Shown here piece by piece: positions 8,305 to 15,375 of a stretch of DNA of 64,000 nt. The position numbers and the translations under genes are program-made. The DNA lies in contig NZ_NBDP01000005.1 of NCBI RefSeq assembly GCF_004123845.1, positions 1-64,000 of the forward strand. Direction: 5' to 3'. Under the pieces are notes generated by a model. The model did no database searches and was not told where the DNA came from. It worked only from the letters and a program-made list of their open reading frames with translations. Position 1 is the first letter of the stretch. Every line of letters begins with the position of its first letter. This DNA comes from Allobosea sp. Tri-44 (GTDB lineage: Bacteria; Pseudomonadota; Alphaproteobacteria; Rhizobiales; Beijerinckiaceae).

Positions 8305-9446
8305 TGCGGTTCTCCTGGCCAATCAGGGGGAAAATACGCGAGCGACGAGCCTCTCAGCCCGCCCATATAGGACACGTTCCAGGCGAAGATTTCTTCGAGG
8401 TGGGGCGCCCTGACGTTCAGGCGCCGCGCCATCTCGACCAGAAGCGCCAGGCCATAGGCGACATCCTCGTGGAACGCCCGGCTTTCGCGATCGATGGCAT
8501 AGCCCTCGCCGCCGGCGATGGGCACGAGCGGAGCGGGAATGTCGTCATAGGCCCGATTGGTCCGCAGGATCGAGAGCATCGTGCCGGCATCGGCGATCTG
8601 GTCGCCATAGGCTTCGACGATCTCCTGCCTGAGAGGCTTGACCGAGCCCAGATCCAGCCCGAAGCGGCTCTCGACAGCGCGGCATAGCGCCAGACACTCC
8701 TCGTCCATTCGCTCGAGAAAATAGGCACCGAGCTGCGGGCAGTCGCGCCACCAGCACAGCGGATCCGGAATCGACCGGCCATGCCATTGAGCGTACGGCC
8801 CGATCAGCCCGTAAATCACGGAGCTGTGCATGATTGGATTGCCCGGCGTCAGGGTGATTTCCATGTAGTCGTCGAGCAGCGCGACCGGCACATCGAACAG
8901 CGCTTGCAGATACGAGAGCAGCTCGCCCCTTCGCTCGTGGCTCTCGCGCCGGTGGGTGCCGACCGACAGCTCCTGTTTGGCTCCCCCCATGCGGATGGAT
9001 TTTCCGGGATCGAGGGCGAAGGCCGTATGCGGCACGTCCTTCAGACCCCAGATCACGGCATTGGGGCGGCCGCGCAGCGCTTCGGCCGCGAGCCAGTCGA
9101 AGCCGCAAAAGCCTGGGATCGCCCCGACATGGACCGGCTTGTCACGCGGGAGATGCTCTGCGATCGCCTCCAGCACGGCAGGTCGGACGTGAGCCGGCGC
9201 AGTGACCACTACCACATCGGCTTGGGCGACGGCCGCTGCTGCATCCATCGTCACCAAATCCGGCCGAGCGCTGAAGGCTTCGCCATTCGGCAACTGAACC
9301 GTGATTTCGCCGCCGCGCAGCCGGGCGACCACCTCTTCGTTGCGTGTCAGCAACGACACATGGACGCCGGGACGTCGGGCAAACAGGGCAGCGTTGAGAT
9401 GCCCGGTCCGGCCAGCGCCACAGATTGCGACATGAAGCTGCGTCAT
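8301..9446 (-). CDS. Octopine/nopaline dehydrogenase-like opine dehydrogenase
   Basis: The 381-residue protein has an N-terminal NAD(P)-binding Rossmann fold (GAGRTG at residues 10-15) and the C-terminal helical domain of opine dehydrogenases (PF02317), with the active-site region LTPGNPIMHSS (His207 in the position of the catalytic histidine). Family members reductively condense an amino group with a 2-oxo acid such as pyruvate or 2-oxoglutarate. In this locus it may make the N-(1-carboxyalkyl)amine part of the siderophore or, running in reverse, release diaminopropionate in place of SbnB. ATG 9446 starts just before the dinucleotide-binding strand; upstream in-frame starts add a non-conserved leader. 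It forms a coupled pair with the NIS synthetase gene. Confidence 0.88.
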   Translation of the reverse strand: MTQLHVAICGAGRTGHLNAALFARRPGVHVSLLTRNEEVVARLRGGEITVQLPNGEAFSARPDLVTMDAAAAVAQADVVVVTAPAHVRPAVLEAIAEHLPRDKPVHVGAIPGFCGFDWLAAEALRGRPNAVIWGLKDVPHTAFALDPGKSIRMGGAKQELSVGTHRRESHERRGELLSYLQALFDVPVALLDDYMEITLTPGNPIMHSSVIYGLIGPYAQWHGRSIPDPLCWWRDCPQLGAYFLERMDEECLALCRAVESRFGLDLGSVKPLRQEIVEAYGDQIADAGTMLSILRTNRAYDDIPAPLVPIAGGEGYAIDRESRAFHEDVAYGLALLVEMARRLNVRAPHLEEIFAWNVSYMGGLRGSSLAYFPPDWPGEPQ

Positions 9447-9733
9447 TGCGCGTGCCTGCGCAGCCGCGGCGCCCGCCAAGGCGATGAACTTGATCGATCG
9501 AGCCGAGCTTCTTCCATCTCGCAACCACAACCATTGGTAGTTAAGGGGGATACGCCCAAGCCCTGCCATAGCTTCAGCGGATGCGAAGCGGCGGAGCTCT
9601 CCGCGGATGAAAATCACCCGCTTCGACGCCTGTCAAGTCAGTATTTATGGGAATCGGTTTCTAATATATTTCAAATTTTATAATACTGAATCGTTTTCAT
9701 AGATACTCGATGAGCTTACGTGACGTTATTTGC

Positions 9734-9750
9734 TTTAGATAATTTCTAAA
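9734..9750. promoter_or_regulatory. Candidate Irr box (iron control element)
   Basis: The 17-mer TTTAGATAATTTCTAAA matches the rhizobial iron control element TTTAGAA-N3-TTCTAAA at 13 of 14 defined positions. It lies between the opine dehydrogenase/NIS synthetase pair and the divergent biosynthetic operon, about 36 bp upstream of the plus-strand -35 hexamer. The consensus is from memory of Irr studies in Bradyrhizobium and relatives. Control of this locus by iron through Irr is an inference. Confidence 0.5.
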
Positions 9751-9785
9751 AACAACATTTATCTGGCAAACACTTCATTGGTGCA

Positions 9786-9814
9786 TTGACACATCGCAGC
9801 TTCAATTACATATA
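9786..9814 (+). promoter_or_regulatory. Candidate sigma-70 promoter for the plus-strand siderophore operon
   Basis: A perfect -35 hexamer TTGACA at 9786-9791 is followed after 17 bp by CATATA at 9809-9814, four of six matches to TATAAT. It points towards the CitE-like gene, leaving a leader of about 190 bases. The fit is good for a GC-rich alphaproteobacterium, but no transcript data support it. Confidence 0.45.
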
Positions 9815-10009
9815 GCGTCGCATTGGAGCTCCGAGGCGAAAGAAATCGCAGCTCCCAATCATTCCATAGAATCAGCTATCAGCCTGGAGAGGATGGTGTC
9901 GCCCACACCCATCATGGCAACCTGACCGACATCGCGATGCAATCACCGGTCGCATTCCGGTGATCGCGGAAAGCCCTGGAGTGGGCGCGCACCAGCTTGG
10001 AAGATCCAG

Positions 10010-10855
10010 ATGCAGCCACCGGTCTCTTATCTGTTCGTTCCTGGGAATCGGCCGGAGCGTTTTGACAAAGCGGTCTCCGCTTGTCCCGGCGCCGTGATCC
10101 TCGACCTGGAGGATTCAGTCCACCCGGACAGTAAGGCTAGCGCACGCACGGCTATCAGCGCCTGGCACGAGGGGACGCCCTCCTCCGCCTGCCTGCGCTA
10201 TATCCGCCTCAACGGAAACACCGTCGCCGGCCTGAAGCAGGATCTCGACTGGCTCACCGGTCTCGGCGCCTCCGAGCGCTGCGCCGGGATCATGCTGCCG
10301 AAAGTGGAATCCGCCGAGGTGCTCGTGCACGTGGCGGAGCGGCTCGCGAGCTGGAACAGCGCGGCGCATGTGGTCGCGATCATCGAGACCGCCAAAGGCC
10401 TGCATGGCGTCGACCGAATTGCCCCCGCGCCGCGTGTTGCCCGCCTCGCCTTCGGTTCGCTCGACTTCTCGCTCGACACCCAATGCCAGCATACCAACGA
10501 GGCCTTCTTGCTGGCCCGCAGCCGTATCGTGCTCGCGTCCCGCGTCGCTGGACTGCCGGCGCCGATCGATGGCGTCACACCTGCGTTCAAGGAGGCGGAA
10601 ACGCTGCTGGCAGACGCCGCCCATGCCCGCTCGCTGGGGTTTGCCGCCAAACTCTGCATCCACCCCGCGCAGGTGGCGCCGGTAGAACGTGCCTTCCAGC
10701 CCAGCCGCGAGACTCTCGATTGGGCTCAGCGCGTCATCGATGCGGCCGCATCCGGCAACCATGCCATTCAGGTCGACGGCGCGATGGTCGACCTGCCGCT
10801 GATCGAAGTGGCCAGGAAAGTCCTGCAGCAGGACGCCCTTCCCGTTCCCCACTGA
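10010..10855 (+). CDS. CitE-like HpcH/HpaI family lyase (CoA-ester lyase type) of the siderophore locus
   Basis: The 281-residue TIM-barrel protein resembles citrate lyase beta and malyl/citramalyl-CoA lyases. Visible motifs are SYLFVPGNRPERFDKA, the metal site VILDLEDSV, RLNGN, MLPKVESAEV, IETAKGLHGV and AFGSLDFSLD. Staphyloferrin B loci carry SbnG, an aldolase-family citrate synthase; this gene occupies an equivalent position but belongs to the CitE branch, so it may supply malate, citrate or a related hydroxy acid for the NIS synthetase. That role is inferred. It is the first gene of the plus-strand operon, 31 bp before the SbnI-like gene. Confidence 0.82.
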   Translation: MQPPVSYLFVPGNRPERFDKAVSACPGAVILDLEDSVHPDSKASARTAISAWHEGTPSSACLRYIRLNGNTVAGLKQDLDWLTGLGASERCAGIMLPKVESAEVLVHVAERLASWNSAAHVVAIIETAKGLHGVDRIAPAPRVARLAFGSLDFSLDTQCQHTNEAFLLARSRIVLASRVAGLPAPIDGVTPAFKEAETLLADAAHARSLGFAAKLCIHPAQVAPVERAFQPSRETLDWAQRVIDAAASGNHAIQVDGAMVDLPLIEVARKVLQQDALPVPH

Positions 10856-10885
10856 CACGACTACCCGCCTATCGAGGTGCCTGCG

Positions 10886-11356
10886 ATGGAACTCCATTTC
10901 TGCGAGCCGGGCCGGCTTCGGCCCACCGAAGATCACGACCGCCACGCCGTCGAAGCGCTCTACGGCAAGATCCAATCCGAGGATTGCTGGCGAGTCCCGC
11001 TCCTGGTTCACAAGGGCAGCCTGGCGATCCTCGACGGCCACCACCGGCGCGAGGTCGCCCTGCGGCTTGGCCTCGACTATGTGCCCTGCCTGCTGGTCTC
11101 ATACGAGGACGGGATGGTCGAGCTCTCGTCCTGGCGGGAGGATGTCGTACCAACCTATGACAGCGTCATCGCCGCCGCCCTCTCGGGCAGGCTGTTTCAG
11201 ATCAAAACGACCCGTCATCGGCTGAAAGCGGCTCAAGCGGAGCTCGCAATCCCACTCAGACTACTGGGGAGGGACGCTTTCGCCTGCCCTGACGAAACCG
11301 TCCCGCCAAGGTATCCGGTGACGGCGAACGGCCACCAGCTCAACCCGCTGTCGTAG
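10886..11356 (+). CDS. SbnI/SerK-like free L-serine kinase (ParB/sulfiredoxin fold)
   Basis: The 156-residue protein has the ParB/Srx-type motif DGHHR (residues 50-54) and a KTTRH motif (107-111), both features I associate with SerK of Thermococcus and SbnI of Staphylococcus. Those enzymes phosphorylate free serine to O-phospho-L-serine, the substrate of SbnA. That fits its place two genes upstream of the SbnA-like synthase. I chose ATG 10886 with a GAGG seven bases upstream; GTG 10877 is an alternative. SbnI is also a haem-responsive regulator in S. aureus and is longer (about 254 residues), so a regulatory role here is doubtful. Confidence 0.72.
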   Translation: MELHFCEPGRLRPTEDHDRHAVEALYGKIQSEDCWRVPLLVHKGSLAILDGHHRREVALRLGLDYVPCLLVSYEDGMVELSSWREDVVPTYDSVIAAALSGRLFQIKTTRHRLKAAQAELAIPLRLLGRDAFACPDETVPPRYPVTANGHQLNPLS

Positions 11357-11449
11357 CCGTGCGTGCCCCCCAGAAACGCGGGCTCCGCCAAGGCCGAAAC
11401 GAGTGCGTCCGGCACGGCTTCACCACCAATCTCAACGAGGCATCGGGAT

Positions 11450-12862
11450 ATGACTGCCCTAGTTCTCGACGATATCCGCCAGTCCCTGCGCCCGCGATCG
11501 TGGCAGCCGGACACACTTCCTCCTATTCTGGACCCGCGCATCAACGCGCTCATCCAGGACGCCCCCAACACGTTGTTTTCGCTTGTCGAGCAATACGGCT
11601 CACCGCTCAATATCGTCTGGCCCGATATTCTTCAGGACAACGCTCGCAGGCTGGCTGGTGTCCTGCAAAGCAGCGGCGTCCCATTCCGCATCTTCTATGG
11701 CGCCAAGGTCAATAAATCCCCGGGCCTGGTGGAGGCCGCGGCCCGCGCCGGGATCGGTATCGACATATCGAGCCCGTACGAGCTTCGGGACGCGCTGCAT
11801 GCCGGCACCCCGCCTGAGCTCGTCTGCGCTTCGGGACCAGCCAAGACCCGGGACTTCCAGCGGGAGCTGATCCGCCGGAAGGTGCTCATCTCGGTCGATT
11901 CCATCGAAGAACTGCAGGAACTCGACGGCTTGCTTGCCGAGTGCAGCGACGGCCCGGCCCGCATATTGCTGCGCTACCGGCCTGCGAGCGCAACGGCAAG
12001 TCGTTTCGGGATCGGAGCCGTCTCCTTCTCCAAGTGCCTGCGTCTCGTCGCCGCCCAGCCCGGCCGTTTCGCCTTCGAGGGCTTTCATGTTCATTTGAGC
12101 GGCTATCAGTATGACGGGCGCGTCAAGGCCGTCGCAGAACTGATCGATTTCGTCCGCGAGGCGCGCGCCCTGGGGCTCGATCCGCAACTGATCGATATCG
12201 GCGGCGGGCTGCCGATCCAGTACGTCGCCGCGCAAGTTTATGACGACTACCTCGCTGCACAGAGCGACTGGCACTACCGAAACGGTACGATCCCGAAGTC
12301 CTTCTACCCCTATGGAAGTCGGGTCGATGCGGCGCAGTGGCTCGAGCTCTTGCTGGCAGCGCCATGCCGGGAGGGGCTTGCGCTAGCCGAGCTGCTCAAG
12401 GCCGAAGCGCTCACGCTTGCGATCGAACCCGGGCGCAGCCTTGCCGATCAGGCGGCAGTCTCGGTCTTCAGGGTCAACCTGGTCAAGGCGCTGCCGGGCG
12501 GAACCCACGTCGTTTTCGTCGAGGGCAGCAGCTTCAGCGCCTGCGAGACCTGGTTCGCTTCCGAATTCCTGGTCGATCCAATCCATATCGCCCGGGATGG
12601 TGGCGCCGAGGCCGAGGTCTTGCCGATGCGAGCCTTCATCGCTGGCCATAGCTGCCTCGACGATGACGTCGTCACCAACCGGCTGCTCACCTTCCATAGA
12701 CGGCCGAAGCGGGGCGACCTGCTGCTCTTCGCCAATACAGGCGGCTATCAGATGGATCTGCTCGAGAACGAGTTCCATCGCCACCCGCTGCCACGCCGGA
12801 TTCGCGCCGATCGCGATGCCGCCGGCGCCGTCGTCTTCACCCCCGATGATGCCATGGAGTAA
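11450..12862 (+). CDS. SbnH-like PLP-dependent decarboxylase
   Basis: The 470-residue protein belongs to the alanine-racemase-fold (DapDC/ODC) decarboxylases. Motifs: the PLP lysine in FYGAKVNKSP (Lys86), HVHLSGYQYD, the glycine loop DIGGGLP, the phosphate-binding EPGRS, and the catalytic-cysteine region GHSCLDDDVV. In staphyloferrin B synthesis SbnH decarboxylates a citryl-diaminopropionate intermediate; here it probably decarboxylates an aminocarboxyethyl intermediate to leave an ethylenediamine unit. ATG 11450 follows GAGGCATCGGG; the longer frame from 11363 adds a non-conserved leader overlapping the intergenic gap. The next gene begins 5 bp after its stop, so they are co-transcribed. Confidence 0.87.
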   Translation: MTALVLDDIRQSLRPRSWQPDTLPPILDPRINALIQDAPNTLFSLVEQYGSPLNIVWPDILQDNARRLAGVLQSSGVPFRIFYGAKVNKSPGLVEAAARAGIGIDISSPYELRDALHAGTPPELVCASGPAKTRDFQRELIRRKVLISVDSIEELQELDGLLAECSDGPARILLRYRPASATASRFGIGAVSFSKCLRLVAAQPGRFAFEGFHVHLSGYQYDGRVKAVAELIDFVREARALGLDPQLIDIGGGLPIQYVAAQVYDDYLAAQSDWHYRNGTIPKSFYPYGSRVDAAQWLELLLAAPCREGLALAELLKAEALTLAIEPGRSLADQAAVSVFRVNLVKALPGGTHVVFVEGSSFSACETWFASEFLVDPIHIARDGGAEAEVLPMRAFIAGHSCLDDDVVTNRLLTFHRRPKRGDLLLFANTGGYQMDLLENEFHRHPLPRRIRADRDAAGAVVFTPDDAME

Positions 12863-12866
12863 TCAG

Positions 12867-13880
12867 ATGATCGCGACCAAGGTCACCGATTTGATCGGCA
12901 ATACACCCATGCTCGCACTGCCCGTACCGGCGCGGCAGGCAAGTCTGCTCCTCAAGGTCGAGAAGACCAATCCAGGCGGCAGCATGAAGGACCGCATGGC
13001 CCGCAGCATGATCGTGTCCGCGCTCGAAACCGGCCGACTGAAGCCCGGCGGCGCGGTGGTGGAATCCTCCTCGGGCAACACCGGCACGGGCCTTGCGATC
13101 ACCGCTATCGAGTTCGGGCTGCGCTTCATCGCGGTCGTCGATCATCACGCCTCGCCCGACAAGGTCGGCATGATGCGCGCGCTCGGCGCCGAGATTCGCT
13201 ATGTCGAAGGCGACTTTCGCGAGGACGAGGTCGCGGTCGTCGAGCGCCAGCGTCTGGCCGCGCAGATCGCCTCCGAGCTGCCGAACGCCATGTTCATGAA
13301 CCAGTCCGACAATCCGGCCAATCCCGGCGGCTATTCCGAGCTGGTGCAAGAGGCGCTCACACAGGCGAACGGCACGATCAACGCCTTCGTCGGCTGCGTC
13401 GGCACCGGCGGCTCGATCACCGGCATCGGCAGAGGGCTCAAGCAGCACGACCCGCGCACCACGGTCATCGGCGTTGAGCCTGCCGGCTCGATTGTCTTCG
13501 GCCAGCCCGGCCATCCCTATTTTCAATCAGGCACCGGTACGCCCGCAGGCGATACGGTCGGCCTGGTGCTCGATTATGGCTGCATCGACGAAGGCGTGCA
13601 GGTCACCGATACCCAGGCTTTCGAGACGGCCCGCTTCATCGCCAGGACAGTCGGCCTGCTCGTCGGCGGCTCGACCGGCGGAGCGATCTGGAAGGCGCTC
13701 GAATTGATCCATTCGGGGAAAATCGGAGGCAATGTGCTCGTCATCGTCGCCGATGGCGGCGAGAAATATCTGCACAATATCTACCAGGACGCCTGGATGG
13801 CGAAGCGCAACCTGCTCGATCCGGGTATCGCCGAGACACTCGAGACATGGCTGGGCCAGCGACGCAAGCTCGCCGCCTGA
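12867..13880 (+). CDS. SbnA-like cysteine-synthase-family enzyme, O-phosphoserine-dependent aminocarboxyethyl transferase
   Basis: The 337-residue fold-type II PLP enzyme has GNTPM (11-15), the PLP lysine in NPGGSMKDRM (Lys41), the phosphate loop SSSGNTGTG (68-76) and GTGGSITGIG. SbnA makes N-(2-amino-2-carboxyethyl)glutamate from O-phosphoserine and glutamate on the way to 2,3-diaminopropionate. The neighbouring serine kinase and decarboxylase genes, not sulfur genes, argue against a role as an ordinary cysteine synthase. Its amine partner could be glutamate, as in staphyloferrin B, or another amino acid such as lysine, as rhizobactin would need. It starts 5 bp after the decarboxylase gene. 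Confidence 0.87.
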   Translation: MIATKVTDLIGNTPMLALPVPARQASLLLKVEKTNPGGSMKDRMARSMIVSALETGRLKPGGAVVESSSGNTGTGLAITAIEFGLRFIAVVDHHASPDKVGMMRALGAEIRYVEGDFREDEVAVVERQRLAAQIASELPNAMFMNQSDNPANPGGYSELVQEALTQANGTINAFVGCVGTGGSITGIGRGLKQHDPRTTVIGVEPAGSIVFGQPGHPYFQSGTGTPAGDTVGLVLDYGCIDEGVQVTDTQAFETARFIARTVGLLVGGSTGGAIWKALELIHSGKIGGNVLVIVADGGEKYLHNIYQDAWMAKRNLLDPGIAETLETWLGQRRKLAA

Positions 13881-13921
13881 CCAGCTGCGCCCCGACCTGA
13901 ACACGAGCATCGCCTGACACC

Positions 13922-15142
13922 ATGACCGACCTTTCGACCCGTCTCACGGTCAGGCGCTTGCTCGTCCTGCAGTTCGTCTCGATGGGCGCGATGGAGATGA
14001 GCGGCCCGTTCTGGCCGCTCTATCTCAAGGGTCTCGCCCCGTCCGAGCAGGCGTTCCAGATCGCCAGCATCGGCGCCTATGTCGGGCCGATGCTCGGCAT
14101 CATGCTGACCAGCACGTTCTGGGGCCGGATCGGCGACCGCCACGGCAACAAGCCGATGATGATCCGCGCCCTGCTCGGACTCTGCGCGACACAGCTGCTC
14201 ATCGCCGTATCGAACGACGTCTGGGTGATCGTTGCGCTGCGTTTCCTACAGGGCGCCTGCGCCGGCTATCTCGCACCGGCGCAGGCCTATGGCGTGCAGA
14301 TCGAGAGCCCCGAGCGCCGGGCACAGCTCTTCGCGCATCTTCAGATCGCGACCAATCTCGGCTCGCTCTTTGGCGCGATACTGGGCGGCCTCATCCTCGA
14401 TCGAGCTCCCTTCCCGCTGATCAACGTAACTGCAGGCCTGCTCTGCGCTGCCTGCGCAGCGGCGGCCTGGCTTGGACTGCCGATCCCTCCAGCCAAGCCG
14501 CCTCAAGCCATCGGGCCGTCCAAAGCCGACAAGCATCCTTCCGGAGCGGCGGTGCCGGTTGCCGGCTTGCTCGTATTGCTCGGCCTCCTGCTCATGGCGC
14601 GGATGCTCACGCAGGTACCCTTCTCGCTCTATATCCGCGAGATTTACGGCGCCGCCCCCTGGGTGACCGGGCTGTGCTACGGCCTGGTCGCCTTAGGCTT
14701 CGTGATCTCGGCTTCACACTGGACCAGGGCGCTGTCCGGCAAGCCCCTCGATGCGATCCTGCGCTGGCTGCTGCTGGTTATCGCCGGCTGCGCGCTCGCC
14801 ACCATCGCGATCGGCCTGACGCGTACGCTGTCAGTGATGGTCGGTCTCTTCCTCGCCTGGGGCATCCTGCTCGGCGCCACGACCCCCGTCGTGATGTCCG
14901 TCATCTCGGCGGCAACGAGTATGAATCGGCAGGGCTATGTGCTGGGGTTGAGCCAGTCCACGCAGCAGTTCTCCTCGGTGAGCGGCATCTTCCTCGGTGC
15001 CCTGCTGAGCGACATGGCAGGATTGAGTTCGATCTTCTTTTTCGTCTGCGCCTTTTATCTGCTGTCGCTCGTAGTCGCCGCCGCGCTTTGGCGGAGGGAG
15101 CTGAAATGCCGCCCCGGCCTGTCAGCGCTCGACACGCTGTAG
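13922..15142 (+). CDS. MFS transporter, probable siderophore exporter
   Basis: The 406-residue protein shows about 12 hydrophobic segments and the MFS motif A GRIGDRHGNKPMM after TM2. A central hydrophilic loop (PPAKPPQAIGPSKADKHPSG) divides two six-helix halves. It stands 41 bp downstream of the SbnA-like gene in the place of SbnD, the staphyloferrin B exporter, so export of the finished siderophore is the likely job. Uptake of a metal complex across the inner membrane, as some MFS siderophore permeases do, is an alternative because no ABC permease is present in the locus. Confidence 0.82.
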   Translation: MTDLSTRLTVRRLLVLQFVSMGAMEMSGPFWPLYLKGLAPSEQAFQIASIGAYVGPMLGIMLTSTFWGRIGDRHGNKPMMIRALLGLCATQLLIAVSNDVWVIVALRFLQGACAGYLAPAQAYGVQIESPERRAQLFAHLQIATNLGSLFGAILGGLILDRAPFPLINVTAGLLCAACAAAAWLGLPIPPAKPPQAIGPSKADKHPSGAAVPVAGLLVLLGLLLMARMLTQVPFSLYIREIYGAAPWVTGLCYGLVALGFVISASHWTRALSGKPLDAILRWLLLVIAGCALATIAIGLTRTLSVMVGLFLAWGILLGATTPVVMSVISAATSMNRQGYVLGLSQSTQQFSSVSGIFLGALLSDMAGLSSIFFFVCAFYLLSLVVAAALWRRELKCRPGLSALDTL

Positions 15143-15258
15143 CTTGTCTCGCGACACGCCGACAGCCGACGGCCGGGACAGCGATCAATACGGTTCGAGA
15201 TTTAGTTTTGAATTCATGTAATTAAAGCAGTGACACAAAGCTGTCTTTGAATTTTCAT

Positions 15259-15287
15259 AGTCAACAATTCGCCATGATCTGTTGACT
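15259..15287. promoter_or_regulatory. Inverted repeat upstream of the siderophore receptor gene
   Basis: AGTCAACA at 15259-15266 and TGTTGACT at 15280-15287 form a perfect 8-bp inverted repeat with a 13-bp spacer in the AT-rich gap before the TonB receptor gene. It could be an operator for a dimeric regulator. It does not match the Irr element at 9734 or the RirA-type pattern I remember. Confidence 0.35.
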
Positions 15288-15375
15288 CGATACTGACATC
15301 ATGTTTCTCAGGCCGCAAATTTGATGCGTGAACTTGCAACCTCTCGCAGATCACGGCCTAGGGGACATATTCCAA

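Larger units (their letters stand above)
9447..10009. other. Divergent AT-rich regulatory region of the siderophore locus
   Basis: This 563-bp region separates the two arms of the siderophore locus. Positions 9640-9830 are strikingly AT-rich for this genome. It contains a candidate Irr box and a candidate sigma-70 promoter for the plus-strand operon, listed separately. I find no open frame with coding character. Confidence 0.7.

Noticed and set aside
9447..10009. RirA-type (TGA-N9-TCA) or Fur-type operator in the siderophore promoter region
   Set aside because: Several TGA...TCA pairs were inspected, but none has the 9-bp spacing with supporting flanks. The Irr-like element fits much better.
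11450..12862. Diaminopimelate decarboxylase for lysine synthesis (lysA)
   Set aside because: The fold is the same, but the motifs around the PLP lysine (YGAKVNKSP) and the operon context match SbnH-type enzymes.
12867..13880. Ordinary cysteine synthase (cysK/cysM)
   Set aside because: The sequence motifs fit, but the gene is locked in an operon with a serine kinase, a diaminopropionate-type decarboxylase and a siderophore exporter, so an SbnA-type role is more likely.
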